Below, one piece after another: positions 50,605 to 62,810 of a stretch of 64,000 nucleotides of DNA. The stretch lies in contig NC_059542.1 in NCBI RefSeq assembly GCF_905220415.1, positions 3,720,001 to 3,784,000 of the forward strand. The letters run 5' to 3'. A model generated the notes under the pieces. The model ran no database searches. It was not told the origin of the DNA and saw only the letters and a list, made by a program, of their open reading frames with translations. A program made the translations under genes and the position numbers. Each line of letters begins with the position of its first letter. Within the stretch, counting starts at the first letter, position 1. This stretch comes from Colias croceus (Eukaryota > Arthropoda > Insecta > Lepidoptera > Pieridae).

Positions 50605-51853
50605 CTGTTTAAAAGTGTATCCTGTAGTATTTTCCTTGTAAAGTATAATATTTTTTATGAAAGCGGCACTTGCCATACATACGGTAGATGTTCTAAGGAA
50701 CTTCATTCCGAATCAAGCAAATCACATTGCGCTAGATTTTTTGGAAATACAAATACCAAATGTATCCAATTCAGGGTCACTTTCAAAACTTATAACTTTA
50801 GTAATAATAATTCTTAGTAAATCGTTCACGCGATAGACAGTACCAAACTATGAGTAACTTGAACAATATAAACCTATTTAATAAATCTAACCTGAAAAAG
50901 ATCGATAGTGAAACAGATGTGAACTGCATAAAAGCGTACACCCCACGGAGCTCCTCTAAAATTTATGGATAAATATTATATTTAACAGGCTGAACATAAA
51001 ATAATTGTTCTATTGTGCATGCAATTAATTAAATATTATTGGACGATATAAAATAATTTTACGTCACATTTCCGACATTAAAATTTATCATTAAAATTAT
51101 GAAAATCTCATTACGGACATTGCATATCTTTGCATGTGTTATATTATTATGTAAATTTAAAAATGTGACTCATTTTCTTTTCATACGCCATATTTAATTT
51201 TGAAATGTATATTTCATAAAAAATACAAAAAAAAAACAATAACAATATTCCGTATACATTTGTACTAAGATAACTTGCAGTACATAAATGATAAACTTTA
51301 ACATGTAATTACTCACTGTAAGATAAATTTAAACATTATTTTAATTAGAGCATATATTATGCGGATATATTACTACTTTTGTCAAGGTCTATTGTCGATC
51401 TCTCGTGGAGATAATATGTAGCTTGATTAAATTATGTAATGCTGATTTTTCGGTTATCTCGTCTAATATCGTAATACATATTAATATTGTGTCTTTATGT
51501 GGTTCTGTGAAAAAGTTCGTGAGCTTTGGTGGCAAGTTACGTCTTCCTGGAAGGAACCGCTCTTTACAAATTTAATACTTTCGTCTTTAAAATATTCGGT
51601 TTTTAAATTGGAGTATAAAAAGTTAGTTAAAATATTTTTTCAATGCATCCTTAATTATCTACTTAACTACCAAAGTCGTAAGGTCGATATATTCTAGCTC
51701 AAGGTCGTCAATAAACAAATGACTAAAAAGAATCTTTAAATTCTTAAAACTCATCACATTATCTTATCTCGTATATTTTATCCAACATCAATGTTGCTTC
51801 GCGCGAGTGAGCATAACGTGAAACCACGCATATACACGGGATTAAAACATCAA

Positions 51854-51980
51854 AATTCAAATTCAAATTCAAATTATTTATTTCTTCCTTTTACAATAGG
51901 TCCTTAACTTATTTGTGATTGGAACACTCCTAGTAAGCAAATAAATGCTTGTGTCAGGAGGTTCCGCTCTTCCTTAACAC
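51854..51980 (+). repeat. ATTCAAA tandem run with retrotransposon-like tail
   Basis: Three and a half ATTCAA units followed by 'attatttatttcttcctttt' and a GC-richer 'gtcaggaggttccgctcttc' end. This arrangement is seen at 3' ends of insect non-LTR fragments; identity beyond that is not claimed. Confidence 0.5.
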
Positions 51981-52111
51981 TATTAGACACAGAAACAGAA
52001 ATAAAACAATATGAATGAATTCAATGCAAAAACACAAAAGAAAAGAAAGATCATCGTATCCAGATGATTTATATTATAATTACGAAAATGTACGTAATTA
52101 TAATAATGTAT

Positions 52112-52287
52112 GGATAAGATGACTGAGATTGTATGTCTGTTACGCTTTCACGGCTAAACACGTATTGATTTGAATGAAAATTTATTACTATATACTAAAT
52201 AGTTAAAGGAGGATCAAACGAGGACTTATTTTTTAAATCAACCGCTAGAGGGAGGGTAAAGTTTTGAAAACCGAGGAGCATAGCTAA
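52112..52287 (+). repeat. Decayed interspersed element
   Basis: Contains 'tgtatgtctgttacgctttc' and 'acggctaaac', then 'ttgatttgaatgaaaattta', a layout like the 5' half of the CTAG element family, with a weak end at 'gaggagcatagctaa'. Confidence 0.5.
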
Positions 52288-53160
52288 ATTTTTAATAAAG
52301 CCATTAAAAATGTACAATATCACTTCGTGTAAACGACTGCCTTTAATTATAGCTACTCCATTAATTAGAATAGCTATTCTACGCTACGTGGCGCCAAGTC
52401 TAATATTAGTTTATCTATGCAAGTAATTTGTTGGACGTTGGCGCGAAGGATAGATGCTAATCGCTCAGCTAATAAACGTAAATCTAAGTACTGTGGCCGT
52501 CAAATAAATTCTTCACTGGGGAATAAGACATTAATTTTACGCGAGCTACGTTCATTTAAATGTATTTAGTATTTTTCATTCTTTAGTTAGAACGCAATAT
52601 GCGAATTAAAAATACTTTTGAAGGCCAGTTTCGACCAAAACGCGATTATAAAACGCAAATGCTTTTGTATATTATGCCTGCTTCCTTGAGGTGAAAATAG
52701 TCAGATACAGAGTTTATATTATACTGCACGAACAAACAAAATCCACGCAGGAATACGGGCGATATTCGTTAATATACAGTATAACTGAACCGGTCACGTA
52801 CTTAGCGTCGGTGGAACCGTGAACAAACAGAGTTTCACACGTCCGCTGGCTGTTATTGAAAACAGTGGAGCTACCTTTCGGAAAGAATGCACGTGTAGGG
52901 CAATACGAGTCGCCTTTTAATACTATTTGCCGAGGACCCGGGATCCTATTCAAACCGGCCACAGGGCGGGTCGGAGCTCAGAGGTCAACAATGACGCTCA
53001 TATTTGTTCAGTGCTTGTAAAATGCTTGGAAATTTGAATTACTCGCTGTTACGTGTGCTGTGGGTGGAACGATTTCTGATTGGGTTTCGGTGCATTGTAT
53101 AGGATTTTGTGACATGTTTGTACTGTTATGTTTATCCATAGAATACATTTATTATCTTAA

Positions 53161-53335
53161 GGGCTGATTTTTCAATCCTTGGTTAAAATTTATCCGACCA
53201 ATAAAATATTACACGAACATATTAAAATGTCACCTGTAAACTGTCAAATACGGACAATTAGAGTACATTTTTGAAATGTTAGTTTAATACGTTATTGGAT
53301 GAATAAGTTTTAACCAACGATTGAAAAATCAGCCC
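53161..53335 (-). mobile_element. Foldback MITE, GGCTGATTTTTC family, copy B
   Basis: 175 bp, ends GGGCTGATTTTTCAATCC and its reverse complement. Left flank TTAA, right flank TAAA. Interior is in the opposite orientation to copies A and C. In the NDST intron A-B. Confidence 0.87.
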
Positions 53336-55080
53336 TAAACAGAAAGTTGCTTATAAAAATCAAAGTCATTTTATTATGGCATGTCTTCATCGTCATACAT
53401 TTAATCATACGTTAATACACAAAACAAGGCAGCGAAGTGTCCAATTTATAAAATTATGTTTTGGTAATTAGGTTTGCATTACAAATTGTATTGAACTCAT
53501 TGACATTAAACAGCGATAACAAAAAGCGTAACAGTGGGAATCCACTAATTTGAGATAAAGAACAAAACCAATTAGAATAACAACAATAATTTGACTAACG
53601 AGTATTTTAATTTGCATTCCCTTTCTAGCGCAAGCTAAATATAACGTTTAATATAGCTCGCTATTCCCTTTACTATTTCGGAATTCATACAAACGTTATT
53701 AAAGCTCTTTGAATACACTCACAAAGACAGCTTATAAATCTTGAAAGCTATTGTAATAGTTTAACGCCTTTTATGAAACAAATTACAAAGGCAATGAATG
53801 AACGTCTCGAGTTGACTAAAAATCGTAATAAAACACAATAACCTTTAAGGTGCTTGTTAAATGCAGCGAATGTTTAAATATTCTATTCACCGGGTTTATT
53901 TTTTCGGTACTTTCAACTAATCCACGGCGGCGTCGCTTAATTCATTTTAATGGCCGCCATTTCAAAGGGAGTTTGTGAAAGAGTTTGCAAATATTTTTCA
54001 GCCCAATTTTACTTCTAAACCAAGTGAATGACGCTCGTAACGTTAAAAGCTGCAAAAAGCAGAAGTGGCAAACATTGTAATGGGCGCTAAAAAAATATAA
54101 TCCCACATAAAATTGCCAACTGGGCGAAAGATAGCATCGTTTTGTCCCTTCGGTGAAATAATCACAAGTGGCAATTCTACAGAATGGCCGGTCGATAATA
54201 CCTCGCCAAATATTGTATTGATTCAAGGAAACATTGACAAGACACGACATGATAACCCGTTGACTATTTTCAATTAGTTCAAGTTATTACGATAAGCTAA
54301 TAATCTACATATACGTAGTAAAATTGTGTACACGCAATATCTCCATTTATTTGCTTGTAATTCTGAAATACGCGGAATACCAATTTATTTTTCACATTTT
54401 CTGTGTTTTTACTTAGGGATCGTTACACTTGGTATCTATTTCACACACTAAATAATTTAGTCCTTTATCTTTCGCTAGTTAACAATGAATTCTATAAAGA
54501 GCTCCATATGTTTTATTTTTTTTAACCCGAGTATATAGAGTTATTTCAGTAATATTAAAATATAAGCATAACATATGCATTACTACACAAATAGTGATAC
54601 ATCAACCGAAATGTAGTGTTTTTCATTCTCTGCCGTACTCTATAATTTTACAGCGTTTAACGTAAGTACTTTCAAAATAACAAAACAACATAGAAACATG
54701 GCGCAAATAAATGTCTTTTAAATTATTTAGTTTAGTGCTTTGAGTTTTCTAGTTAGTTTTTGAACTAGGAATGTATTGTTATTGATTTTTATAAACTTTA
54801 TAATTGCTGTAGTTTTCAACAAAATTCTGTATAATACACATGCAACCCAAAAATAATTTACTACCTTCGTGTAGGATAATGGACTTGCTCTATGTGAAGG
54901 TATATTTAAACACTATTTACCGTGGGGTCAGCGGGGCTTTGAAATAGGGTTACTTTTCAATTATTTGAATAATGAACACGCCATTTTGTATTATCTAAAC
55001 ACTTAATTACAAATGTGAAAATTCCAATTTGTGTCTTTTTCCTTTTTGTAATTGACGTCTCATTTAGTTGAAGAATTCTT

Positions 55081-55283
55081 AGGTGCATTTACATCAAACG
55101 AGCGAATGCTCATTCTAACCCCAGTGTAAACAGGCGTAGAGCATTCTTTCGTTGTTCTGAGTGCATTCGAAAAGATTCTGCAATGTCTAATACTGAACCA
55201 CAGTGAATACGAGTTTTCGTTTACACTAGATCACGACCGAATGCTCTTGCTCTAGCTCTAGCTCTACGTTCGTTTGATATAAA
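55081..55283. mobile_element. Probable foldback element
   Basis: Outer arms pair imperfectly (ATTTACATCAAACGAGCG against ATTTTATATCAAACGAACG). Inner segments pair too (AGTGTAAAC on both sides). An AGCTCT triple repeat lies near 55252-55269. Target duplication not resolved. Confidence 0.6.
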
Positions 55284-55875
55284 ATATATATTTAACATTA
55301 AATATATAATTATTTAACATAACAATAGAACCTTTTGATATACATAATCTGGGATTAAACCAGATCGTTATTATAACAATTATCATCCGTACAATTCGCG
55401 AAATGATTAAATTCACTCTTAACCAGGCAAAGTGCGGTTTAATCCTGTCGCTCCATTAGTGAAATCTAAAAATATCCACGTGCCCCCCTCGAGACACGAT
55501 TCCATATTATCTGGTTAAATTAATGAGTGTGTAATGTGTTATAGTATAATATGTATATTTTACACATGTTACGTGGTTGAAATTAAAACACAATTGTTGT
55601 GGGTTCTAAGATGATACACGAGTATCTTTGACCTTTTAATTTGTTATATCTTAACAAGACAATTTCCTTGAAAAAGTGAATACCTTTCTTATATAATGAT
55701 ATAATTAATGTATTAATTATAATGCCAATCAATAATTATTATTGGCTTTGCTTACAAGAAATAAGCCAGTAATGAGAATCGAAACGACAATATCGATGTA
55801 ATTGAGTTTTATCATAACATAACGGCAATAGTGATGTTCCTTGATATGTATTTATATAAAAACAATCATCACTTC

Positions 55876-56052
55876 ATAGTATAAAACAAAGTCACTTTCT
55901 GTGTCCCAATGTATGAATGCTTAAATCTGTAAAACTACGCAACGGATTTTGATGTGATTTTTTTTTATAGATAGTGGTTCTAGAGGAAGGTTTTAGTATA
56001 TAACTTGTTAAGTTTAAGAAAACGCGGGCGAATCCGTAGGCGGAAATCTATA
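55876..56052 (+). repeat. Decayed CTAG-type element (copy 4)
   Basis: Starts 'agtataaaacaaagtcac' with 'tttctgtgtcccaatgtat', carries 'acgcaacggattttgatg' and ends 'aacgcgggcgaatccgtagg' then CGGAAATCTA, a mutated version of the usual terminus. Confidence 0.65.
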
Positions 56053-57433
56053 ATATTGATGAAAAAGCGAGTTAGCACAAACTCGTTACTTGCTTGTATA
56101 AGCCATCGTCTACAGAGCGGCGGCTTTGCTTTAGTTTTTGTAGAAAAATATCATTGAGGGATGCATTTTATTTTAAAGGAAATTTCTTTAGCTTGCAAAA
56201 TATTTTGCGGTACAGTCAGTGTTGCATAATATTAAAACTATATAATATTAAAACGCATATATCAAAGTATTAGTGCATATTCTTTGAAATGTAATACTGT
56301 CTTAATAAATATTACAAACCGCATTTATGCGACAACGATACGCGAACACAAAACAATCGTTAAAGCCATATACATTATTGGTATCGTGTTCCTTGTGTTA
56401 TAGTAATTGTTATAATTTGTTATAATTAATTATAATTTGTTTATATTATTCGCTTTAATTATGGATTATGTATATTAGTATGAACTTCTGTTTAACATAT
56501 AAAAACATCGTATTTTCTTTTTCTTATGTTTGATTTTAGGCGTGTATTGTTCGCTAAATTCAAGAAAAAATCGCGTTTAAAATCCGTTAAAATGCTGAAT
56601 ATTTAGTGATGAGTATGATTTTCGAGTGTATATGCCTATTCAGGCATATTTTTTGGCAAGCTCTGCAGCATAAACGGCTTGATGGATTTTAGCTTGAGAG
56701 GTGTCGTTAACTGTCGTTGTCTTTTTGGCGGCAAATGATATATCTTAAAGTTTTTAAGGGTACCCGATTTCTTTTTCAATATCTTACAATTTTTTTTTTC
56801 AACATGACACACAACGCATCTAGATTATAGCACAGATTTTACGACCTATCGACTAAGTTATATAATATGTACCCATATTGCTTATGATATTATTGTCTAC
56901 CTATTAGGAATACCTTCTCAATTTTATTATCATAATATTGTATGAAAACACATTCAATTTGAAGTCGTATCCACATTCACATCACTTCTAGAACAATATA
57001 ATTGATTTGAACACACAGGTCCTTTGAGCCGATTTCCATTGCCGCTCTAACTTCAGTACGTACATCGATATAACTATACCGCTTTCGATTCGATTCAGCA
57101 GAGTTAATACGCTGTAATCGGATTTACGTGGCCGTTATTGCGTGAGATACTTAAAATCAGTTCACGCCAACTTTGCTTGGGTGTTCTGTATTTTTCAACT
57201 CAGATTTAAATGAATTTAATTCTAAGTTTACTACGTTCTACACCATAAAATATTATGATGTCTAGGATTTTGATTGATCGAGTCAATTTGAATAAGATTT
57301 GAATAGATAAATTATTTTGTTTTGAATAGTTAATTTGTTAAAGAATACGATAGGCCATATATCATCACTATAGATCGCAGAATGGAAACGGGGTATACAT
57401 GTTGCAAAGAATTGAAAAAAATATTCCTTTTTA

Positions 57434-57463
57434 GAGCAGACGTAGTTGCGTAGGTCAGCTAGT
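57434..57463 (+). repeat. Truncated repeat terminus ending GTCAGCTAGT
   Basis: 'gagcagacgtagttgcgta' then GGTCAGCTAGT. The best preserved of the three such ends in the window; no clear 5' part is attached. Confidence 0.6.
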
Positions 57464-57631
57464 GAGTTTACTACTTTCGGAGACAATTGGTCGATTGTTT
57501 CTAATATTATTAACTTATCTTTATTATTAAACACTCGAATCATTAATTCGATAAATCCTGATCGATCGTATTTAGATAGAAACACATATATTTGACTGAT
57601 TGACTTTCTATAGAAACAATTAATTGATCTT

Positions 57632-57706
57632 CCCTTTGTGCTGTGCTAGAGCAGCACTTTCAAAGGGCTCAGCTGGAGCTTTAACCCAGCAGTATTGTAG
57701 CAATAC
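57632..57706. repeat. Hairpin pair
   Basis: First hairpin 57632-57667: CCCTTTG with TGCTG, pairing to GCAGCA and CAAAGGG. Second: GTATTG, loop TAG, CAATAC (57692-57706 region). Adjacent GC-rich hairpins in AT-rich DNA suggest a retroelement 3' UTR remnant, but no coding part is recognised. Confidence 0.6.
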
Positions 57707-58576
57707 GGGTTTACCACTTCATCATAACGTCCATATTTGATTAGTTTCATTATTTCTACGACATTTTTTTTTATTATAAAAAACAAAAATAACGTAAAAT
57801 CCTTCACATCGATACTTAAGGATGATTATTGTTTTTCTATCGTCTTAAAGCAGTATTATTTTTAAAGCGAAAAAAATACATAGCTATATAAATCGTCTAG
57901 CACCATTACTTTCACATCAAACACTGGAAATAATACTGCATTAAGACATCATGATCCTGGCCAATTTTTAAGATTGTTTACCACACAACATCGTTATGAA
58001 ACAGGTATTTCATTGATATTATAAGACTGGACTGGACAACGGTCCAACGGTCAGTTGTCCGTTGATGTAAGTATTTATTTCATCACACATTAATAACCTA
58101 TAAGAAGATTATAGCATTCGAGGTCCAACGGAAAATGTAAACTGTCCATTCTCCTTCCGAGAATTTTAATTTAATGTTTTATTGTGAAAATATGTGTGAT
58201 TTTTTTTAATAAATAAATAAATATTTATTGTGAATCATACTCAACCAAATTTTTTCAATTACAGATTTTGTTTCATTTATTGAATAAGTTACATGTTTAC
58301 TTCGTTGATTTTGTGCATACAGTCGTATGCACTTTTATTTTACCTACATATAAACAAAGACATTTTAAAGATAAAAGTTCAATTGTAGGTACATTTCACA
58401 TATTGTTTCATAAGTTGAGAAGAAGCAAAGTAGACAAGTCACTTGATGGTACAGGCTTACTAGTGCTCACGCTCAAACCTTATCGCTTCTACAACCATAC
58501 GACTATATACCTTTAACCTTTTACTAGACAAGCTATACAGAAAATATATACAGAAAAAAGCCACTTCCACACTTAC

Positions 58577-58783
58577 CTCTCTCCCCCACAAAGATATCAT
58601 CAATATCCACGAGTATCCACCTCTCCAGGCTCAAGCTGAGCTGGCCGTGGCTCAAGTAGCTCAACGCATCGAGGAAGAGCAGCCGGTGCAACCAGAACTG
58701 CAGGCCAGAACCGAAGACGACCCTTTGTATACCGTCCAGGCGGCCGTGGTCTTGCATCACCGTCGCAAGTGGTATTCGGTCTT
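58577..58783 (-). CDS. sfl: NDST exon A (first visible): deacetylase domain, DIDD motif
   Basis: This exon encodes 68 full codons. It starts with two bases that complete a codon from an upstream exon and ends with one base of a split Gly codon. Recognisable family stretches are PLATV, DGIQRVVFGSGL, FWLHRLLFLDALSYL and VDIDDIFVGE. The aspartate-rich VDIDD segment is strongly conserved in the N-deacetylase half and is a candidate metal-binding site by family knowledge. Acceptor: ccaacag then AAGACC. Donor: GAGAG then GTAAGT. Joining to the next exon gives GERGTRLHEED, matching the family's 'G-x-x-G-T-R' segment. The exon is isolated by an 8 kb intron on its 3' side and has a foldback MITE 66 bp upstream. 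The preceding exon is not in the window. Confidence 0.95.
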
Positions 58784-58849
58784 CTGTTGGATAATAGCGT
58801 TGTTAAATACAAAATATACATTATGTAAAACATTAAATAAATTACTTAA

Positions 58850-59015
58850 GAGCTCGCGCGCAAGAGCAACTTTTGTCTCCGCAACTACTTTGTCTCTCCC
58901 GTCAACTCTATAGGAAGTTGCGTCGCTACGTGCGCGCACTTTCTTACTAGCCCATGGAGTTGATGGGAGAGACAAAATAGTTGCGGAGACAAAAGTTGCT
59001 CTTTCGCGCTAACTC
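58850..59015. mobile_element. Foldback MITE with 59 bp arms, TAA target duplication
   Basis: Arms 58850-58908 and 58957-59015 pair at 54 of 59 positions; shared core includes AGAGCAACTTTTGTCTCCGC. TAA lies directly outside both ends (58847-58849 and 59016-59018), suggesting PIF/Harbinger type. It starts 66 bases upstream of the NDST exon A acceptor. Confidence 0.87.
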
Positions 59016-59072
59016 TAAATGTCACTTAACTATAAATATAGAATTCGTAAAGAAACTACTTTATAAATTTAA

Positions 59073-59243
59073 GGGCTGATTTTTCAATCCTTGGTTAAAA
59101 CTTATTCATCGAATAGCGTATTAAACTACCATTCCAAAAATGTATTCTAATTGTCCGTATTTGACAGTTTACAGGTGACATTTTAAGATGTTCGGGTAAT
59201 ACTTTATTGGACGGATGTTAACCAAGCATTGAAAAATCGCCCC
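59073..59243 (+). mobile_element. Foldback MITE, GGCTGATTTTTC family, copy C
   Basis: 171 bp. Both ends are flanked by TTAA (59069-59072 and 59244-59247). Ends GGGCTGATTTTTCAATCC and GATTTTTCAATG-like reverse complement with small changes. Same orientation as copy A. Confidence 0.88.
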
Positions 59244-59333
59244 TTAATTGTGTATGGAATAAATTAGGTTTTGTTATAAAATAGGTTACTAAATTCTAAT
59301 CTGTAATACAGCATTCCAAAGGCCTATTTTAAA

Positions 59334-59658
59334 CTAGCTTCCGCCCGCGACTCCGTCCGCGCGGATGTCGGTCTTTGCGTGGATGGTTTATTTCTCCATT
59401 TTGAGTAACTCGGACAATGACATCTTATAAATATCTATTGGACCCAAATACGGCTAGGTCTATAATAATACGCAACTTGTGTTCGCGGTACCTACTACAG
59501 AACAACGTCTATGGATAACTGAAAAATTGAGATTAATTTTTTTTCTACGTATTTTTCCAGGAGAAAAAGTATCCTATTTTACGCCCAGGATAATAAGGTA
59601 TAATTATACCAAGTTTCATCGAAATCGAACCGGTAGTTTTCACGTGATGTCTTCACAT

Positions 59659-59699
<41 letters not shown>

Positions 59700-59816
59700 A
59701 ATTTTTTTAATCACATATTTGGGTTTGGTTTCGATCCAGTAACACCCCCTGCTAGTTATTTTTTCAATATTTTCAATGTACAGAATTGACCCTTCTACAG
59801 ATTTATTATATGTATA
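59334..59816 (-). repeat. Long CTAG-terminating repeat, copy 2, with expanded CAGA run
   Basis: Matches 37791-38246 across the full length. The main length difference is the CAGA microsatellite (59664-59697, about eight units here against three at 38114-38127). A plus-strand frame of 87 codons at 59479-59742 is a by-product of this repeat and not a gene. Confidence 0.86.
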
Positions 59817-62759
59817 GACTAATCTTTTGATTATAAAAATCCAATATGATATTTGGATTTACCCGACGCGGACGATGCGTTATAACCCGAAGCACTTCTG
59901 CATATCTTTAATACTAATTATGTAAATAAAAAGTGTTTGAACTTGAGGTTATCAAATATGAATGCTAAATTAAACAGATTATAATTTTTTTATGAAAATA
60001 AATAATTGTATATTTTTATATCATGTTAATATATCATTATTCTTATAATTTGCCATTATGCATTTTACAACAGAATAATGATAATTTTTTTATAACCAAT
60101 AATTTCAGATGCGGAGCTAACTTAGCCTCAGAGCTCTGGAAAAGGTATTGTAATAATGATGATGTTGATACAATAATTATGATACATACAATTTCTGGAA
60201 AACAACTTAATTTTTTCCTCATTTCTAATTAATCAATGCGAACTTCAAAGCGATTTTTCACAATTGTATTTAATAACTTTTACTTCCACTTTCGAGTAAT
60301 ATACAAAAAGATACACAGGAAAAAGTAAAAAATATTCAATCAACGAAAAATTTTACTACAAATGTAGGTAGGTACATTCTGTGAAATGGTTACATTTATA
60401 TTCAATACAAATTATAATATGACGTTCATAAAATAAATTATTGTAACAGGCAATATTTTGGATAATAATGTAGGTGTTTTGTAATCTCTACTTATTTAGA
60501 AATTATCTTTCTAATATTATATCCTTGTAATATATGTTTTTAATGCACCAAGCTTCTAAACTGTATTTACGTTAGCGTGACAATATTCCTTCCTACGGCA
60601 AAGCATAAATAAAAGGTCACTTGTTATTAATGCAGAAATTGTACGTGTGGCCCGGAAGGTTAACTTAGTAGTTATTTTAATGAATAAGTTCTCAACCACG
60701 CGATTTAAGCCTTATAAAGTTCTTAGAAATGACGTTTTCATACTTTAATCATACCTAATGTTTCAAATTAATTTTAAAATATTTTTTGCATTAATCAAAA
60801 TGATTTAGACTTCTGCAATGCGAAATACATATTTTTATGATTAAGATAATCCTTGTTTGATGTTTTAAATCAAGATTCATCCTTTGTAAACATCCTTTGA
60901 TATGATATGAATAAAGGAAGGAAGCCTTATGTACATTGGTGTACAAAAATGAACTCGTACAACGAACAAAATATAGAACACATTATTAATTGAATCAAGA
61001 ATTAATTATTGTACAACATTCGTTATAAAATATGCAGTAAAATATCGTCGCGAGAATTGCTAGAACAATAACAGAATACTTTACTAAGATAGAATGAATT
61101 GTTCCAATTACATCTTCCTTAATTCGTCTGGTATGGCGCAAAACAATTATTTGTGAGATAATAAATAAATTATTTTAGACGGAATGGCTTCTCGTTGTTC
61201 AAAATGTTCTAGTAATGGTCCCGAATTCACACGAGTATCACTATCAGAAGTAATTAGAGAACATGTTTTTTCGTCCAAGATTAATATCAATAAAAATATA
61301 TAAAGGTCCATATTGCGTTAGTCAGGAACATGTCTTAAAGTTATAAAAACAATATTTGGTACATATGAGCTCATTTTTTATTTTTTGGTGTATTTTTTGA
61401 AGTGTAACTTAAACATCTAAATTAATTATTTCAAAAACGTAGGTACAGCTTAAATGTAAAGAAACTTGATGTGAAAATAAAAGCTATTATTATAAAGTAA
61501 CCGTAACCGTTAATTTTGCTCGCTGCAGTGTGTTCGAAACGCAGGATTAAATAGTTTAAAATCCAATTTCTCTGTTTTGTTTCAGTTTTAAAGCCGTGTT
61601 TAATTTTAAAATTGATTTTTCTACGTATATAATTATATCAAACATTTTTTAAATTAAATTGTTCGTTATTTTATAATCTTTTTAGGAATTAACATTGTAG
61701 GGCTCTAAACTGAACAACAAGGTGGACCGGAATAATAAGAGTTATCAACCGTTTGAAGCTAGGTTTATACATTTTCCGACATCATTTTACTCAATTTTAT
61801 CATTACTTTTTTACTTATATCATAAGTGAGTCAAATAAGTACACAATATAAAAGAATTGCTAATAAGAAGTGCTAATAAGCCATAACCTTAACTATATTA
61901 TATTTAATGAACTCATTTACAACAATCTATCACAGCTTATAGCTACAACTTCCCAAGAACTAGGGAAATCTGGTTGTTCCGTAGATAAATTGGAATTTAC
62001 AACTACTAGTTATAGCCAAACGTCTGCATTTAGCTCATAAACAAATGTTTCTCAGAAACTTCTGAATAGCTTCAAGCCTGATCTGAACAGCGTGCAATGA
62101 GCATCTCAACATTAAGAGATATCTATCATAACGAGAACTTATCAAATCGTAATTACTTCTTACGTAAGAATACTATTCCTTAGAAATGTTTCATTTAGAT
62201 CAAGCTGTTTGTTGTCTTTCATCAAAACGTTTATATATAGGAAGAAACATTAAAGCAAGTTAAGAAAATAGATTTCGTTTTTAAAGTTAAGAAAACAAGA
62301 AAATAGAAACTACATTGTTTATGATCATGTTGTATACCTACAACTGAGATTCTTTGAATAAATGAACGCGAAAGAAAATAAAAACTTGAAGTACAGCTGT
62401 AGGAAAATAAATTAATAACGTTGACATAGCACTGAATGTGTTTAACGCAAAAGACATATCCAGATAAATTCAACTTTCATTATTAAAATGTAACTAAGAC
62501 AATAAACCGTCAATTGTTAGATCGTGTTCTAAAAATAAACAGAACAAAGCATTAAGCCACTCGTCGTTACCAGTGAATAAAAAACAAGAACAGAATAATA
62601 ATACAATCATAAAAGAATTTACTCCACATTGCCATGAAAACGAATAAAATTCGTAATATAGCAATGTTAAGAATGGGTGCCGTCAATTTGCGTTTTTATA
62701 GACTACGAGACTCAAAGTTCCCCTGAGATAAAAGTTGTTTTTATGACTCGGGCGCTATG

Positions 62760-62810
62760 AATTCAAATAAGTAATTGATGGGACCATTGTAGGGCAAAGG
62801 CCTCGATACT
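62760..62810 (+). repeat. Possible interspersed repeat fragment
   Basis: 'gggaccattgtagggcaaag' with 'gcctcgata' resembles a common moth repeat segment as I remember it. Short and low certainty. Confidence 0.35.

Larger units (their letters stand above)
50605..58576 (-). other. NDST intron A-B (7972 bp)
   Basis: Largest intron. It contains an ATTCAAA-type repeat (51854-51980), a decayed element (52112-52287), the foldback MITE copy B (53161-53335), an inverted-repeat element (55081-55283), a CTAG-like element (55876-56052), a truncated terminus (57434-57463) and a hairpin cluster (57632-57706). Exons A and B are contiguous in the family protein, so no coding exon is expected inside. Confidence 0.9.
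25211..58783 (-). other. sfl: Gene model: NDST / sulfateless, 3' ten coding exons (5' part outside window)
   Basis: Bifunctional Golgi enzyme of heparan sulfate synthesis. It removes acetyl groups from GlcNAc residues and then transfers sulfate from PAPS to the free amine. Exons on the minus strand, in transcript order: 58783-58577, 50604-50427, 50062-49817, 46048-45886, 42411-42229, 39552-39332, 34187-34032, 30565-30449, 27359-27180, 25430-25211. All junctions are GT-AG, the phases agree, and the joined reading frame of about 622 residues is open to a TAG stop. The order of family motifs matches the animal NDST protein from the deacetylase domain to the C-terminus. The membrane anchor and first ~260 residues are missing because the gene continues past 64000. 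Family assignment is very secure. Whether the species has one NDST gene (as Drosophila does) cannot be seen here. Confidence 0.96.

Noticed and set aside
50449..50706. 85-codon minus-strand frame overlapping NDST exon B
   Set aside because: It is out of phase with the conserved FNLGFS frame and has no family similarity; a shadow frame.
52714..52962. GC-richer 82-codon minus-strand frame considered as an extra NDST exon
   Set aside because: Does not match any NDST segment, and splicing A directly to B gives an uninterrupted family alignment.
53942..54250. 102-codon minus-strand frame in NDST intron A-B
   Set aside because: No recognisable domain; exons A and B are already contiguous in the family protein.
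59479..59742. 87-codon plus-strand frame with a TDRQ repeat
   Set aside because: Produced by the CAGA microsatellite within a repeat that has a near-identical copy at 37791.
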